Shown: in pieces, positions 1-7,275 of the stretch
Layout of the letters: every line of letters begins with the position of its first letter
How positions within the stretch are numbered: the stretch's first letter is position 1
Assembly (NCBI GenBank): GCA_964356135.1
Contig: CAYHGV010000018.1
Coordinates: forward strand, 1 to 37,396
Direction: 5' to 3'
From: CAYHGV01 sp964356135
Lineage (GTDB): Bacteria; Hydrothermota; Tepidihabitantia; CAYHGV01
Length of the DNA: 37,396 nt
Position numbers and translations under genes: made by a program
Notes under the pieces: generated by a model
Databases searched by the model: none
What the model was told of the DNA's origin: nothing
The model's input: the letters and a program-made list of their open reading frames with translations, nothing else

Positions 1-69
1 ACTCGGAAAATAGACATTGCCCAGAAAATCGGTGCGCTGTTCGATCCTGCCGTCCGCTATAGAATATCG
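1..69 (-). pseudogene. In-frame continuation of the peptidase/propeller gene beyond its TGA stop
   Basis: Reading on past the TGA in the same frame gives 23 sense codons with no further stop before the window edge. They encode RYSIADGRIEQRTDFLGN then VYFPS, which is what a TolB/PD40 blade looks like (strand, turn, 'G.IEQ.TDFLG.V..PS'). This supports either a single nonsense mutation or base error in an intact longer gene, or a recently split gene. TGA is an ordinary stop elsewhere in the window (for example at the end of tldD, 10429-10431), so a genome-wide code change is unlikely. Confidence 0.65.
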
Positions 70-1602
70 TCAGAAACTGTAGCTCGAATCTCCCCGGACA
101 AAATAGAGCGAGCTGCCGTCCGCGCTCAACGAAGGGTGACCATAATACCGGGCGTACGAGACTAAGAGTTTGGGGTCACCCTTATTAAACAGATAGATCG
201 CATATCTGCCCGGTGTATAGTCGCCCGAGTCGGGCCGGTCCGAAACGAAGATAATATCCTTACCGTCGGGCGTAAATGAGGGGTCGCGGTCTTCATAGAT
301 ATCGTAGGTGAGCCGCATAAGGCTGTCGGTGCGGATATTGAAAACATAAAGGTCCGCCGCGCCATCCTTTAAGCCGGTAAAAACGATCCGCTCTCCGGCC
401 GGGGCAAAACTGGGGTTGGCGGCGCCGTCAAGCTTAAGATTCGCTTTCTTGATAACCTTTCCACTCGGGTATTCGACGATGGTAATCAAATCTCGTCCCG
501 CACCTTTGGTGATGACCGCCAACGACTGCTCGTCCGGTGCCCATGCCAGACCGCCCTGGAGCAACGGTATCTCTTCAAAACCGGTGAACCGCTCACCGCG
601 CAGCAGGTGTTTCAAGCCGCGGCCATCAATCGCGGAGATAACCTTGACATCGCCATAGCCGCTCCGGTCCGAAATATAGGCGATTTTCGTACCCGAGGGT
701 GAAAGCGCGGCACCGGTATTATACAGCGAACGGTCTTTTTTATGGTCGAGGAGAATCGTCGCGACCCTGGTGAAATTTTCCCGTTTGGTAATGTTAGGAT
801 AGTAGCGGATTTTCAACCAGTCTTCAAACTGATTGGAAAAATCAGTCGTCGCTAATCCAAACGTTGCTTTCATTGCCTCGTCTAAATTCTTTCTCAGCTT
901 GAGCGTATGAAAAAACTCGAACACTTTCTTTCGACCATAGCGGTCTTCGATAAACAAAAAAATAGCCTGCCCTTCTTTGTAGATAACATACCCCGATTCC
1001 TCGGTTAACTGATTCACCGACTGGAGTTGACCGGAGAGCGCCAGATCCTGGTTGAAATTTTCTGCCTCAATCGAAGTATGTTCGGAAAGAAATTCGGCCG
1101 AGCCTTCCATCACCCACAATGGAACACTGAAAGCGGGAACCAGCGACAGGATCGATGCCAGCCGGTCCTGATAAAAGAGGGTGTATTGGAAGATATGGAC
1201 GAGCTCGTGGACCAAGACATGGCGGAATTCATAATAGGAGCCGGTGAATGGGATAACCATCCGATTTTTGAACAACTCGGAAAAACCACCAACCCCTTCT
1301 TCAATCAATTCTAAAATGACATTCGTCTGGGCGAAATCGTTGGGGCTGTTGTAGAGAATGACCGGCACCGGATTATTGAAATGGAGAGAAAATTCTTGCG
1401 ACAACCGGTTGTAGGCTTCTTCCAGGGTTGTGCTGGCAAACGCCGCCAACCGTTCCCCGCCGGAATAAAAATAGATCCGGAAGTGGGCGGTCGTGATACT
1501 CGAAAACTGAAAGTCCTGATAATGGACTTTGTTCTTCCCGAAATAATACTGGGCGGATGCAAAGCTGACAATCGCGAAGGTTACAACAAAGATTCTTTTC
1601 AT
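70..1602 (-). CDS. Secreted gluzincin (peptidase MA-like) with TolB-type beta-propeller; interrupted by in-frame TGA
   Basis: Exported protein of 510 residues to the first stop. Residues 1-17 form a signal peptide ending in ASA, followed by Gln. The zinc-peptidase motif HELVH is at 132-136 (HExxH) and a downstream WVMEGSAEF segment supplies the third ligand candidate Glu166, as in peptidase MA-like gluzincins. From about residue 285 the chain carries PD40/WD40-like repeats (for example a segment with SPSGTKIAYISDRSG and another with TPDGKDIIFVSDRP), typical of TolB-like propellers. The ATG at 1602 lacks an obvious Shine-Dalgarno. The stop TGA at 70-72 falls inside a propeller blade and the same frame continues open to base 1 with propeller-like residues, so the annotated C-terminus is probably not the ancestral one. 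The substrate is unknown. Confidence 0.8.
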   Translation of the reverse strand: MKRIFVVTFAIVSFASAQYYFGKNKVHYQDFQFSSITTAHFRIYFYSGGERLAAFASTTLEEAYNRLSQEFSLHFNNPVPVILYNSPNDFAQTNVILELIEEGVGGFSELFKNRMVIPFTGSYYEFRHVLVHELVHIFQYTLFYQDRLASILSLVPAFSVPLWVMEGSAEFLSEHTSIEAENFNQDLALSGQLQSVNQLTEESGYVIYKEGQAIFLFIEDRYGRKKVFEFFHTLKLRKNLDEAMKATFGLATTDFSNQFEDWLKIRYYPNITKRENFTRVATILLDHKKDRSLYNTGAALSPSGTKIAYISDRSGYGDVKVISAIDGRGLKHLLRGERFTGFEEIPLLQGGLAWAPDEQSLAVITKGAGRDLITIVEYPSGKVIKKANLKLDGAANPSFAPAGERIVFTGLKDGAADLYVFNIRTDSLMRLTYDIYEDRDPSFTPDGKDIIFVSDRPDSGDYTPGRYAIYLFNKGDPKLLVSYARYYGHPSLSADGSSLYFVRGDSSYSF

Positions 1603-1710
1603 GGTTTAGACGACGGGTACCGAAAGATAAAAGGATCGAGCGCCGAGAGCGTGTTTCGTTCCGGCAATCGAATAATCGAAGCCGACCAATAGTCACCTGA
1701 CATTGCGTTC

Positions 1711-1738
1711 AGCATACTCCGGGCCACCATTCTGTCAA
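1711..1738 (-). promoter_or_regulatory. Candidate promoter for the peptidase gene
   Basis: On the minus strand an exact TTGACA (1733-1738) is followed after 16 bp by TATGCT (1711-1716). It lies just past the sigma-factor stop codon and about 100 nt upstream of the peptidase ATG, so the peptidase could be transcribed independently of the htrA-sigma pair. Confidence 0.45.
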
Positions 1739-1743
1739 CCCTG

Positions 1744-2631
1744 TTAAGAACTCTTGCTCACCTTAAACAATTCCTGCAGTTCCTTGGCTCCGATCTGGCC
1801 TTTCATTTTTTTTAACGCCCGGTCTTTTACCTGACGGACCGCCTCCCGGGAGACGCCGAAGGACTTACCAATCGCGCTCAGGCTCTGGCTCACCCCGTCG
1901 GTCAGCCCAAAATAACGTTCAATGACTTCCCGTTCCCGCTTCTTTAAGACCGACAGCGCCCGTTGCAGCTCCTTCTTCAATTCCCGCCGGTGAAAGGATT
2001 CTTCGGGAGAAGGAACGGTGGTCGATTCTAACAATTCCTGCCAGGATACGCTGCCATCGGGAAATGCCCGCTGGTCGAGTGAGAGCTCATCATAGGTGGC
2101 AAGGAACGCCTCGGATAATTTTTTGTGGTCAATATGTGCTTCCTGGACCAATTCATCGACAGTCGGCTCACGGCCGTATTTTTGGGCAATTTTTAAATAA
2201 ATATTTTTGAGCCGGTTGGCAGTTAAGCGCGCTTTGAGGGGATACTTTACTAATTTCCGGCCGGCGAGAGCCTGGACAATCGCATACCGTATCCACCAGG
2301 AGGCATAGGTTAACAGCCGTGTCTTTCGCCGTTCATCAAACCGCTTCACCGCTTCAATCAACCCACGATTCCCTTCATTAATAAGATCGGATAACGGTAA
2401 CCCCCGGTTCTGGTAACGCCGGGCAATCCAGATGACAAAACGGAGGTTGGCGGTGATGAGTTTGTTACGTGCCTCTAAGTTACCATTCCGGGCTTTTTCT
2501 GCTAATTCCCGCTCCTCATCAGAACTGAGGAGCGGGAATTTGTTAAGTTCCTTAAGATACGGAGCCAGGGTCCGATCGGTAAGTCGGAAATCGGTGGGTA
2601 ATTCGACCCGAGCTAAATGTTCTCGCCTCAT
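1744..2631 (-). CDS. Sigma-70 family RNA polymerase sigma factor (RpoD/SigA type)
   Basis: A 295-residue sigma factor that would direct RNA polymerase to promoters. It has region 1.2 (LAPYLKELNKFPLLSSDEE), region 2.1-2.2 (NLRFVIWIARRYQNRGLPLS followed by DLINEGNRGLIEAVKRFD), region 2.3-2.4 (LLTYASWWIRYAIVQALAG), region 3, and region 4 with the -35-reading helix (VSREAVRQVKDRALKKMKG). Its length is typical of short group 1/2 factors that lack the region 1.1 and non-conserved insertions. Region 2.4 and the following RKLVKYPLKAR depart from the classical RpoD 'IRIPVHM' stretch, so it may be group 2 rather than the primary factor; sequence alone does not settle this. The ATG at 2631 is 11 bp after the htrA stop codon, has no clear Shine-Dalgarno, and is probably translated from the htrA transcript. 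Confidence 0.9.
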   Translation of the reverse strand: MRREHLARVELPTDFRLTDRTLAPYLKELNKFPLLSSDEERELAEKARNGNLEARNKLITANLRFVIWIARRYQNRGLPLSDLINEGNRGLIEAVKRFDERRKTRLLTYASWWIRYAIVQALAGRKLVKYPLKARLTANRLKNIYLKIAQKYGREPTVDELVQEAHIDHKKLSEAFLATYDELSLDQRAFPDGSVSWQELLESTTVPSPEESFHRRELKKELQRALSVLKKREREVIERYFGLTDGVSQSLSAIGKSFGVSREAVRQVKDRALKKMKGQIGAKELQELFKVSKSS

Positions 2632-2642
2632 GCAGTGGTCGG

Positions 2643-4127
2643 TTATTCCGGACGCACCGCCACAATCAAGGTCATCTGGTCACGCCTCAACTGAAATGGA
2701 ATCGGTTTCTTGTTGTCGCGTAAATCGCTCTTTATCCGGTTGTAGCCGCTCAGGTCGGAAACATCCCGGTTCTGAATTTTTATAATTACATCGCCCGACT
2801 GGATGCCTGCGTTATCCGCCGGGCTGTTCGGAGCGACCTCGCTGACCCCCACCCCTTTCTTTATCCCGAGCGCACTCTTGTCATCGGCGGTAAGGTTCTC
2901 GACCCTAAGTCCTAACCAGGGTCCAGTTTCGGAAAGAGCCGCAACCGTCTCCTCTTCAGGGTATTCGGTGAGTTTGGCTCGCAGGTTAATTGTCTTGCCG
3001 TCACGGACGACTTCCATCGTTACATCTTTACCCACCGGAGTCTGGGCGACGATGCTACTCAATTCCGAGGAACTCTTTACCGGTTTGCCATCGAAGGTAG
3101 TTATTACATCCTGGGCTTTTAACCCGGCGGCCGCTGCCGGCGTACCATCGTTTACGTCCGCAACCAATGCGCCGTCAGTAGACTTGAGGTTGAGAGCATC
3201 CTTCATATCTTCGGAGACCGGTTGGATGTTAACCCCTAAATAGCCGCGGCTGACTTTACCTTTTGCCACCAGCTGGTCGGCAACATTTTTCGCCATCGTG
3301 ACCGGGACCGCAAAACCGATCCCTTCACTCCCGCCCGACCGGGAGGCAATAACGGTATTAATTCCGATGACCTCACCCCGGATATTGATCAACGGACCAC
3401 CCGAGTTACCGGGATTGATCGAAGCGTCGGTCTGAATGAAATCCTGGTAGCGCGGCGCACCCTCGCCGGTATTGATTCCCGACCTCCCCTTAGCGCTGAT
3501 CACACCGACCGTGACGGAATTTTCAAAGCCGAATGAATTGCCGATCGCTATTGCCCAATCGCCGATTTTAATATCGTCGGAATTACCCAAACGGGCAGCG
3601 GGAAACTTTCGGTTATCTTCGATTTTTAAGACCGCAATATCGGTCGCCGGGTCCTTGCCGACAACCTTCACCTTTTTATTCCGGTATTCGGTCTTGTCCG
3701 GCAATTTCACAACAATATCGGTTGCACCGCTAATCACATGGTTATTGGTGATGATGTATCCCCGCTCATCGAAAATCACCCCGGAACCCAAGCTTGTGAC
3801 CTTCTGTTCCGATCCCTGGGGACCTAAGAATTCCTTAAAAAAATCTCTGAATGGACCTTCAAGTTGCATGCTCGGGACCTGGGTTTTTACCATCCGGGAA
3901 GTTGAAACATTCACCACTGACGGCATAACCGCACTGGCGACCGAAACGAACGGGCTGGTCCCTTCTTCGGTTACCAGCGGAATCGGAGCTATTTTCTCCT
4001 GGGATGATGCATGCTGGGTCAGATTCAAGGCACCGGCAATGACCAACCCCATAAAAAAGGCGAAGATTGCCGCAGCCGCGACAATAATGCCGGTCGACCG
4101 GAGCGAGAGTTTGTTGTTGTTTGTCAT
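2643..4127 (-). CDS. htrA: HtrA/DegP-family serine protease (Do type, two PDZ domains)
   Basis: Envelope protein-quality-control protease. The 494-residue protein has one N-terminal membrane segment (about residues 13-35), a trypsin-like domain with the triad His130 (ITNNHV), Asp163 (ATDIAVLKI) and Ser242 (NPGNSGGPL), then two PDZ domains (about 295-385 and 405-490). I place the start at 4127, not at an upstream in-frame ATG at 4178, because AGGAGG (4135-4140) sits 7 nt before it and the upstream ATG overlaps the -35 box. The N-terminal segment lacks a clear cleavage site, so it may be an anchor rather than a removable signal. The gene is first in an operon with the sigma factor. Confidence 0.93.
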   Translation of the reverse strand: MTNNNKLSLRSTGIIVAAAAIFAFFMGLVIAGALNLTQHASSQEKIAPIPLVTEEGTSPFVSVASAVMPSVVNVSTSRMVKTQVPSMQLEGPFRDFFKEFLGPQGSEQKVTSLGSGVIFDERGYIITNNHVISGATDIVVKLPDKTEYRNKKVKVVGKDPATDIAVLKIEDNRKFPAARLGNSDDIKIGDWAIAIGNSFGFENSVTVGVISAKGRSGINTGEGAPRYQDFIQTDASINPGNSGGPLINIRGEVIGINTVIASRSGGSEGIGFAVPVTMAKNVADQLVAKGKVSRGYLGVNIQPVSEDMKDALNLKSTDGALVADVNDGTPAAAAGLKAQDVITTFDGKPVKSSSELSSIVAQTPVGKDVTMEVVRDGKTINLRAKLTEYPEEETVAALSETGPWLGLRVENLTADDKSALGIKKGVGVSEVAPNSPADNAGIQSGDVIIKIQNRDVSDLSGYNRIKSDLRDNKKPIPFQLRRDQMTLIVAVRPE

Positions 4128-4150
4128 AAAAAAGCCTCCTGTTTTTAAAA

Positions 4151-4178
4151 ATTGTATATTAGCCCTAAAACTTGTCAA
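4151..4178 (-). promoter_or_regulatory. Promoter of htrA-sigma operon
   Basis: Minus-strand TTGACA (4173-4178), 16-bp spacer, TACAAT (4151-4156; 5 of 6 to consensus). The predicted transcription start near 4144 leaves a leader of about 17 nt carrying the AGGAGG at 4135-4140. Confidence 0.7.
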
Positions 4179-4292
4179 GAACCGAATCCGGAGGGGATGA
4201 GAAACCAGGGGCTAATTTTTGGCTTTTCCTTTTTCCGCCAACCCGGAGCGGTTCATTGAGCGATACCGAAAACCCTGAAAAACTACCAAAAC

Positions 4293-4311
4293 TATCACGA
4301 AAGTAACGAAA
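4293..4311. repeat. Dispersed 'CACGAAAG' intergenic repeat, copy 1
   Basis: TATCACGAAAGTAACGAAA here matches TATCACGAAAGCCACGAAA at 11801-11819 at 17 of 19 positions. Both are intergenic. Around this copy 'ACGAAA' occurs again (near 4321-4328). Confidence 0.5.
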
Positions 4312-4399
4312 GGGTGAAAACCACGAAAATAAATATAGTATCTTCAACTTTCGTGTTTTCTTAATTTGAGCTCCGTGACAGTCGCTCTATCCGCCAAAC

Positions 4400-4420
4400 T
4401 CCGCCACACTTCTTGGCGGA
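4400..4420. repeat. 21-bp palindromic repeat TCCGCCA-N7-TGGCGGA, copy 1
   Basis: Seven-bp perfect arms around a 7-nt centre. The reverse complement of this copy has centre AGAAGTG, versus AGAAATG and AGATGTG in the copies at 20368 and 23276. Extra ATCCGCCAA-like half-sites flank it on both sides (about 4390-4398 and 4421-4430). Confidence 0.7.
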
Positions 4421-4471
4421 TTGGCGGATTTCGTGGCAAAATGACTTTCTCAGCGGTCTCATACCACAACC

Positions 4472-4499
4472 TTGACAAATCCGCGATCGCCGATATGGT
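4472..4499 (+). promoter_or_regulatory. Promoter for the 4529-8673 operon
   Basis: TTGACA (4472-4477), 16-bp spacer, TATGGT (4494-4499). It ends 29 nt before the ATG at 4529. Its presence rules out the longer open frame that would start at 4472. Confidence 0.6.
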
Positions 4500-4528
4500 A
4501 TCAGGAACGCCATAAACGAGGAGGGTAT

Positions 4529-5524
4529 ATGAACAAGAAAGTGAGCGTCATGGGTCTACTGCTTATAGGGTTTTTCGTCTCCCTGAACTGCAATCAGCCG
4601 GACACAACCGCACCGACGATAATCTCCACTATTCCCGAGACCAATGCGACCGATGTTGTTATTAATACCAATATCGTTATAACCTTTTCCGAATCGATGG
4701 ACACTGCATCAGTCCAGGCCGCCTTTACCATCGATCCCCAAGCCCCGGGTGATTTCCGCTGGACCGGCGATTCGGTCCTCACCTACGACCCGACGAGCAG
4801 TCTCGATTCGAACACAATCTACACCGTAACCGTTGCTACCGCTGCTCAAGACCGTGCCGGCAACAACCTGACAGCCAATTACAGCACGAGCTTTACCACC
4901 GGCACCCAGGTTTCGAGCGGTACCATCTATATGCTCGGCCGTTCGGTAACTTATAACTGGTTCCAGCATTGGGGATGGGACTGGGATGATAGTCATCCGG
5001 TTGTACATGGGCGATTTAATCTCTACCATCGTGAGATTGTCGGTCCGGATGATGGCGGTCAGGTAACAGTTGACACGGTCCGCCAAATAATAAATGCTAT
5101 TCCAGCCAGTCAAACTCCGGTTATCTTCTTCAAACTCTGTTTTGTAGACTTTTACGGTGGTTCCCAGGATGAGGCTAACACCAACCTCGAGCGTAACAAG
5201 AGTGTCGTTGATTCCGTCTACAGTATCGTTGTCAATCAGTATGGCTATAAACTCATCATCGGAAACGCCCTTCCCCGTCTCGCCTCTGAAACCGATTCGT
5301 TCCTCGTCTGGAATCACGAGCAGTACAACCTCTATCTCGAAAGTCTCCATACCCAGCATTCGACCGAAGTTCTTGTCTTCGACCTGTACAGCGTTCTTAC
5401 CAATACCACCACCGGCGGAATCAAATCCGAATATGCGGCCGCCGCCGATGACGCCCACCCCAACGACGCCGCGTATGTCGCACTCGACACACCGTTCTTC
5501 AACTTCCTGGAGGTTAACTTTTAA
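4529..5524 (+). CDS. Exported lipoprotein-like protein: Ig-like (Big_5) domain plus SGNH-hydrolase-like domain
   Basis: 331 residues. The start at 4529 is chosen for the GAGGAGG at 4519-4525 and the signal sequence that follows. Residues 1-20 are a signal peptide ending at Cys21 (FVSLNC), a weak lipobox. Residues about 27-125 match the Big_5 bacterial Ig pattern (TAPTIISTIPETNATDV, then ITFSESMDTASV). The remainder resembles SGNH/GDSL hydrolases: an early G-R-S in YMLGRSVTYNW could be the block-I serine, and D307-x-x-H310 (DDAHPNDAAY) near the C-terminus fits the catalytic Asp-His pair. Activity and substrate are inferred only at the fold level. It is the first gene of a three-gene run of exported proteins. 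Confidence 0.65.
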   Translation: MNKKVSVMGLLLIGFFVSLNCNQPDTTAPTIISTIPETNATDVVINTNIVITFSESMDTASVQAAFTIDPQAPGDFRWTGDSVLTYDPTSSLDSNTIYTVTVATAAQDRAGNNLTANYSTSFTTGTQVSSGTIYMLGRSVTYNWFQHWGWDWDDSHPVVHGRFNLYHREIVGPDDGGQVTVDTVRQIINAIPASQTPVIFFKLCFVDFYGGSQDEANTNLERNKSVVDSVYSIVVNQYGYKLIIGNALPRLASETDSFLVWNHEQYNLYLESLHTQHSTEVLVFDLYSVLTNTTTGGIKSEYAAAADDAHPNDAAYVALDTPFFNFLEVNF

Positions 5525-5561
5525 GTAATCCTGGAAAAATCAACTAAATTAAGGAGGGGTT

Positions 5562-7229
5562 ATGCAAGTCTTATTATTTTTAACGTTGTCTGTCTTCTCA
5601 GCCACCTACTATGTGGCACCGACCGGTAATGATGCAAATTCCGGAACGATTATTCAACCCTGGAAAACAATTCAACATGCCGCCGAGACCGTAGTCGCCG
5701 GCGACACGGTTTTGATTCGCGGCGGAGTCTACAACGAACACGTTGAGCCGGTCAATTCCGGCACCCCGGATGGTTATATCGTCTATTCCGCCTATCCGGG
5801 TGAGATACCGGTCATTGATGGCGCCGGAATCACCACCGCCAACAACGGTTTCGTCCTCTACCAGAGATCGTATATCAAACTTCTCAAACTCGAGATTAAA
5901 AACTGGAACGATAACGGCATCTGGGTCGACTCCTCCCACCATCTCGAATTCTCCGACTGCGAGATTCACGACTGTGGTGGTGGCATCGGCATGGCGGCCG
6001 GCAGCCACGATTTTGAACTCAACCGGGTGAAGCTGCACCACTTCACGATGCTCGGATTCGATGCCTCGCCCTCCGGTGGTGACCCCTGTTACAACGGTGT
6101 CTTCAACGACTGCATCGCCTACACCGGACGGGACCCCGAGCAGAATGTTGACGGTTTTGCCCTCGGTCATGGCGACCAGCACGATTTTACCTTTAACCGC
6201 TGTGTGGTCTATGATGTCTATGATGGTTTCGATATGAGCGCCCGCAATACCACCTTGAATCGCTGCCGGGCATACAACAATTGGAATGCCAGCTATAAAC
6301 TCTGGCAGGATAATATCAAACTCGTCAACTGCCTCGGCTACAATAGCGCTGGGGCAAATATCTATGTGGCGTGGAGCGAAACACCCAAAACCGTCACCCT
6401 CCAGAATTGCACATTTTTTGATGCGGCGATCTACAATGTCTGGGTTGAAAATGCCAACGACGGGCTGAATATGTATAACTGCATTATTGCCGGTGGCGAC
6501 AATATCGGCCTCGCTTTTGAACAGATGGGCGTGAACGGTTACAGCGGTGACTACAATGTCTTCCATAATGATGATGCCAGCCGGGGAATTACCGTTGGCT
6601 ACACTGACGAGTTCACCTTGGACCAGATTGCTGCCGGTGACTGGACGACCTACAGCGGAGAAGATGCCCACTCTTTGGTCGCAACCGACGCAACCACCCA
6701 GTTATTCCGCAACCTCGCTGCCTTTGACCTGCACCTCCGGGCAGGCAGTATCGCCATTGACAAAGGGACATCGCAGGGTGCACCGTCCGAGGACTTTGAC
6801 GGCAATCCCCGTCCCTATGGCGCGGGCTTTGACATCGGTGCTTACGAGTGGAATCCAACCGGCATTGAAGAAGAACACGGTGAAATTGGAGAGCCGATAC
6901 AATTTCAGGTCCAACCAAATCCATTCCACGCATCGACAACTATCAGCTTCTCGGGACCTTTGACCGGCGCAGCAAATTTGCGAATCTTTGATGCCGGCGG
7001 ACGACTGGTGAAACCATTTGACCATTTGACCATTCAAATGCGAAGCATAGATGGAGCGTTATGCGAAGCATCGGTTGAGCGTAGCGAGACCAAGCGACAT
7101 CAACCATTTAACCAGATTTCCTGGGACGGCCGAGACAACCTGGGCAAACCAGTTCCGCCCGGCATCTACTTCTGCCGATTGGAGACCGAAACTAAGCAGG
7201 CAATGGGGAAACTCATTCTTCTGAGATAA
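5562..7229 (+). CDS. Secreted right-handed parallel beta-helix protein with C-terminal sorting-type domain
   Basis: 555 residues. A short signal peptide (residues 1-14) precedes TYYVAPTGNDANSGT and QPWKTIQHAAETV, the classic opening of DUF1565/pectate-lyase-fold proteins, followed by PbH1-like coils to about residue 430 (repeated short N/C/D turns such as LEFSDCEIHDCGG and FTFNRCVVYDVYDG). A linker leads to a C-terminal domain (about 450-555) with the F.V.PNPF and SWDGRDNLGKPVPPGIYF signatures of FlgD-Ig/type A sorting domains. This class is usually surface-exposed and often polysaccharide-binding or -cleaving, but no catalytic residues were identified. SD AAGGAGG lies before ATG 5562. The sorting domain is interrupted in frame by a dispersed DNA repeat (7038-7091, residues 493-510). 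Confidence 0.82.
   Translation: MQVLLFLTLSVFSATYYVAPTGNDANSGTIIQPWKTIQHAAETVVAGDTVLIRGGVYNEHVEPVNSGTPDGYIVYSAYPGEIPVIDGAGITTANNGFVLYQRSYIKLLKLEIKNWNDNGIWVDSSHHLEFSDCEIHDCGGGIGMAAGSHDFELNRVKLHHFTMLGFDASPSGGDPCYNGVFNDCIAYTGRDPEQNVDGFALGHGDQHDFTFNRCVVYDVYDGFDMSARNTTLNRCRAYNNWNASYKLWQDNIKLVNCLGYNSAGANIYVAWSETPKTVTLQNCTFFDAAIYNVWVENANDGLNMYNCIIAGGDNIGLAFEQMGVNGYSGDYNVFHNDDASRGITVGYTDEFTLDQIAAGDWTTYSGEDAHSLVATDATTQLFRNLAAFDLHLRAGSIAIDKGTSQGAPSEDFDGNPRPYGAGFDIGAYEWNPTGIEEEHGEIGEPIQFQVQPNPFHASTTISFSGPLTGAANLRIFDAGGRLVKPFDHLTIQMRSIDGALCEASVERSETKRHQPFNQISWDGRDNLGKPVPPGIYFCRLETETKQAMGKLILLR
7038..7091 (+). repeat. In-frame dispersed repeat inside a C-terminal sorting domain
   Basis: Two tandem units begin ATGCGAAGCA (7038-7047 and 7061-7070), each followed after exactly 6 nt by GAGCGT; the second continues as GAGCGTAGCGAGACC (7077-7091). 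The same layout, ATGCGAAGCA-N6-GAGCGTAGCGA, occurs in the intergenic region at 11835-11865. The block is 54 bp, so the reading frame is kept; it encodes 18 residues (ending ASVERSET). Flanking ACCATTT direct repeats (7013-7034 and near 7103) may be remnants of the insertion. Confidence 0.65.
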
Positions 7230-7275
7230 ACAATAAAACGTAGGCTGAGTACTAAAATCGACTGAAAAGGAAGCA

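Larger units (their letters stand above)
4128..4528. other. Divergent intergenic region between htrA and the SGNH lipoprotein gene
   Basis: No gene is seen. It holds the htrA promoter (4151-4178), an A-rich stretch with a CACGAAAG-type repeat (4293-4311), a TCCGCCA/TGGCGGA palindrome (4400-4420) with a further half-site on each side, and the promoter for the rightward operon (4472-4499). Confidence 0.7.

Noticed and set aside
70..72. The in-frame TGA as a selenocysteine or recoded codon
   Set aside because: The site is in a propeller blade, not a redox centre; no convincing stem-loop follows within the expected distance; and TGA ends other clear genes here (tldD, alr, bamA-region genes), so reassignment is not supported.
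4472..4528. Longer start for the SGNH-like lipoprotein at 4472
   Set aside because: The extra residues overlap the TTGACA and -10, carry no signal peptide, and the internal ATG at 4529 has a strong GAGGAGG.
4709..5458. 249-codon opposite-strand frame within the SGNH-like gene
   Set aside because: Its composition is a mirror of the plus-strand coding bias and it has no start signals; the plus-strand gene explains the sequence.
5598..6671. Long opposite-strand open frame within the beta-helix gene
   Set aside because: It is a shadow frame: no Shine-Dalgarno, no recognisable protein features, and the plus-strand frame has a signal peptide, family motifs and a sorting domain.
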